NCBI GenBank assembly: GCA_002404095.1
Contig: DHJA01000248.1
Coordinates: 1,514 to 8,335 of the forward strand
Direction: 5' to 3'
Source: Planctomycetaceae bacterium UBA4732
Lineage (GTDB): Bacteria; Planctomycetota; Planctomycetia; Gemmatales; Gemmataceae
Length of the DNA stretch: 6,822 nucleotides
The position numbers and the translations under genes are program-made. Shown here piece by piece: positions 5,673 to 6,822 of this stretch (the stretch's first letter is position 1; each line of letters starts with the position of its first letter). The notes under the pieces were generated by a model. It did not search any database, was not told the DNA's origin, and saw nothing but the letters and a program-made list of their open reading frames with translations.

Positions 5673-6788
5673 ATGACTCGCGATCAATTGCAAGCCTGCG
5701 ACAAAAACAAGTTGATCGAGTTGGCCAGGCAGCACCATGTGGTGGGCTGGCACGGAATGCGCAAAGTGGATTTGGTCAAGGCGCTGGAAAAGCGCCTCGC
5801 CGCGTCGAAGTCCAATCCTAAGTTGCCGCCGGCGCGAGTAACCCATCCGGTGCAGGCCGCCGCCGCCCGCAACACCTCCGGCCCCAGCACCGAGGAACAC
5901 ATCGAACGCAGCAAATTCGATGTCGGTGTGCCGACCCAGGATCTTTCCGCCAAGGCTCCCAAGGATTTGCCCGCCGGCTACGGCAAGGATCGCATCGTCG
6001 TCATGGTGCGCGATCCGTTCTGGCTGCACAGTTATTGGGAGCTGACGCGGCAAGCCATCCAACGGGCCGAAGCTGCTCTTGGCCAGGATTGGCATTCGTC
6101 CAAGCCTATCCTGCGCGTCCTCGACGTAAGCAGTCGCGGCGCGAGCGGCGCCACCGAAATGGCCATCCGCGACATCGACATCCACGGCGGCTGTAATAAC
6201 TGGTACATCGACGTCAACAGCCCACCGCGTTCTTATCGTATCGACATCGGCTACCTATCGCGCAACGGCCGTTTCTACGTTCTGGCGCGTTCCAACGTCG
6301 TCACCACGCCGCGGGCCGGCGTCAGCGACGTACTCGATCAAAATTGGGCGGACATCGACGCCAAGAAGGCCGACCGCATCTTCGCCATGTCCGGCGGCTT
6401 CGATCCGATGAGCGCCGGCAGCAGCCTGGAGCTGAAAGAGCTGTTCGAGGAACGCTTACGGCGCCCGTTGCACTCTCCGGCCGTGACCAGCTTCGGCTCC
6501 GGCCATCTGATGTCGAGTCCCAAGTCGCGGCAGTTCTGGTTCCAGCTCGACGCGGAACTTATCATCTACGGCGCCACCGAACCGACCGCCCGCGTCACCT
6601 TACAGGGCCAGCCGGTCCAGCTGAGGAAGGACGGCACGTTCACAATGCGCTTCAGCCTGCCGGACGGCCGGCAGATTATCCCCGCGGTCGCAGCATCGCC
6701 CGATGGCGTTGAGGAACGCACCATTGTGTTGGCCGTCGAACGCAATACGAAGGCGCTCGAACCTTTGATCCACAACAGTAACGAGTAA
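5673..6788 (+). CDS. DUF4912 domain protein with Rho-N/SAP-like N-terminus
   Basis: A 371-aa protein, probably cytoplasmic (no signal peptide or membrane helix). Residues 1-42 (MTRDQLQACDKNKLIELARQ, then GMRKVDLVKAL) match the small helical Rho-N/SAP-like fold, which often binds nucleic acid or protein. A low-complexity linker runs to about 98. Residues 99-220 form the DUF4912 core: YGKDRIVVMVRDPFWLHSYWELT, then WYIDVNSPPRSYRIDIGYL and FYVLARSNVVTTPR. After a variable region, residues 286-358 (FWFQLDAELIIYGATEPTARVTLQGQ...LPDGRQ) look like a beta-sandwich module. DUF4912 has no settled biochemical role; I recall it occurring near GH57-type glucan-branching genes, which would suggest glycogen metabolism, but no such gene is in this window. 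It is transcribed away from the atp operon, so any link to ATP synthase is only positional. Confidence 0.85.
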   Translation: MTRDQLQACDKNKLIELARQHHVVGWHGMRKVDLVKALEKRLAASKSNPKLPPARVTHPVQAAAARNTSGPSTEEHIERSKFDVGVPTQDLSAKAPKDLPAGYGKDRIVVMVRDPFWLHSYWELTRQAIQRAEAALGQDWHSSKPILRVLDVSSRGASGATEMAIRDIDIHGGCNNWYIDVNSPPRSYRIDIGYLSRNGRFYVLARSNVVTTPRAGVSDVLDQNWADIDAKKADRIFAMSGGFDPMSAGSSLELKELFEERLRRPLHSPAVTSFGSGHLMSSPKSRQFWFQLDAELIIYGATEPTARVTLQGQPVQLRKDGTFTMRFSLPDGRQIIPAVAASPDGVEERTIVLAVERNTKALEPLIHNSNE

Positions 6789-6791
6789 GTC

Positions 6792-6815
6792 GTCGCGCTT
6801 GCGTTTAGCCGCGAC
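6792..6815 (+). repeat. Inverted repeat after the DUF4912 stop, terminator or dispersed repeat
   Basis: GTCGCG (6792-6797) and CGCGAC (6810-6815) can pair around a 12-base loop, four bases after the stop codon. The string TTTAGCCGCGACCCGAAGG resembles, from memory, abundant intergenic repeats of Gemmata-like planctomycetes. The window ends at 6822, so neither the full repeat nor a T-run can be seen. Confidence 0.35.
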
Positions 6816-6822
6816 CCGAAGG

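Overview
The window is a high-GC bacterial chromosomal segment made of two divergently transcribed units. The left four fifths (38-5296, minus strand) is the front part of an F-type ATP synthase operon. In transcription order it reads atpZ, an atpI-like gene, atpB (a), atpE (c), atpF (b), atpH (delta) and atpA (alpha). The window ends 37 bases past the atpA stop, so gamma, beta and epsilon (atpG, atpD, atpC), if they follow in the usual order, lie off the left edge. The right part (5673-6788, plus strand) is one gene for a DUF4912 protein with a Rho-N/SAP-like N-terminus.

The best guess for the host is a planctomycete, perhaps of the Gemmata/Pirellula type. The signs are the DUF4912 architecture, the long subunits c and b with secretory-type N-termini, the alpha subunit with a large internal insertion, and the base composition. 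This rests on recalled family resemblance and was not checked by database search.

The F0 genes come first: the small assembly proteins AtpZ and AtpI, then a, the proton-type c ring, and the b stator. The F1 parts delta and alpha follow. Genes are tightly packed: atpZ and atpI overlap by one base (TAATG), atpF and atpH are 3 bases apart, and atpH overlaps atpA by 65 bases. Catalytic and ion-path residues are in place: c Glu93, a Arg211, and in alpha the P-loop at 170-177 and arginine finger Arg429. The enzyme should therefore be a working H+-translocating ATP synthase.

The 376-base divergent intergenic region (5297-5672) holds a candidate sigma70-type promoter in each direction, an inverted repeat between them, and a leader of about 187 bases before the DUF4912 gene with three predictable hairpins. 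At the extreme right edge is an inverted repeat that looks like the start of a dispersed intergenic element or terminator.

No tRNA, rRNA, CRISPR array, insertion sequence or phage gene was seen. The most unusual points are the insertion of about 52 residues in alpha, the 125-residue exported N-terminal extension on subunit b, the signal-bearing c subunit, the long delta/alpha overlap, and the structured leader of the DUF4912 gene.
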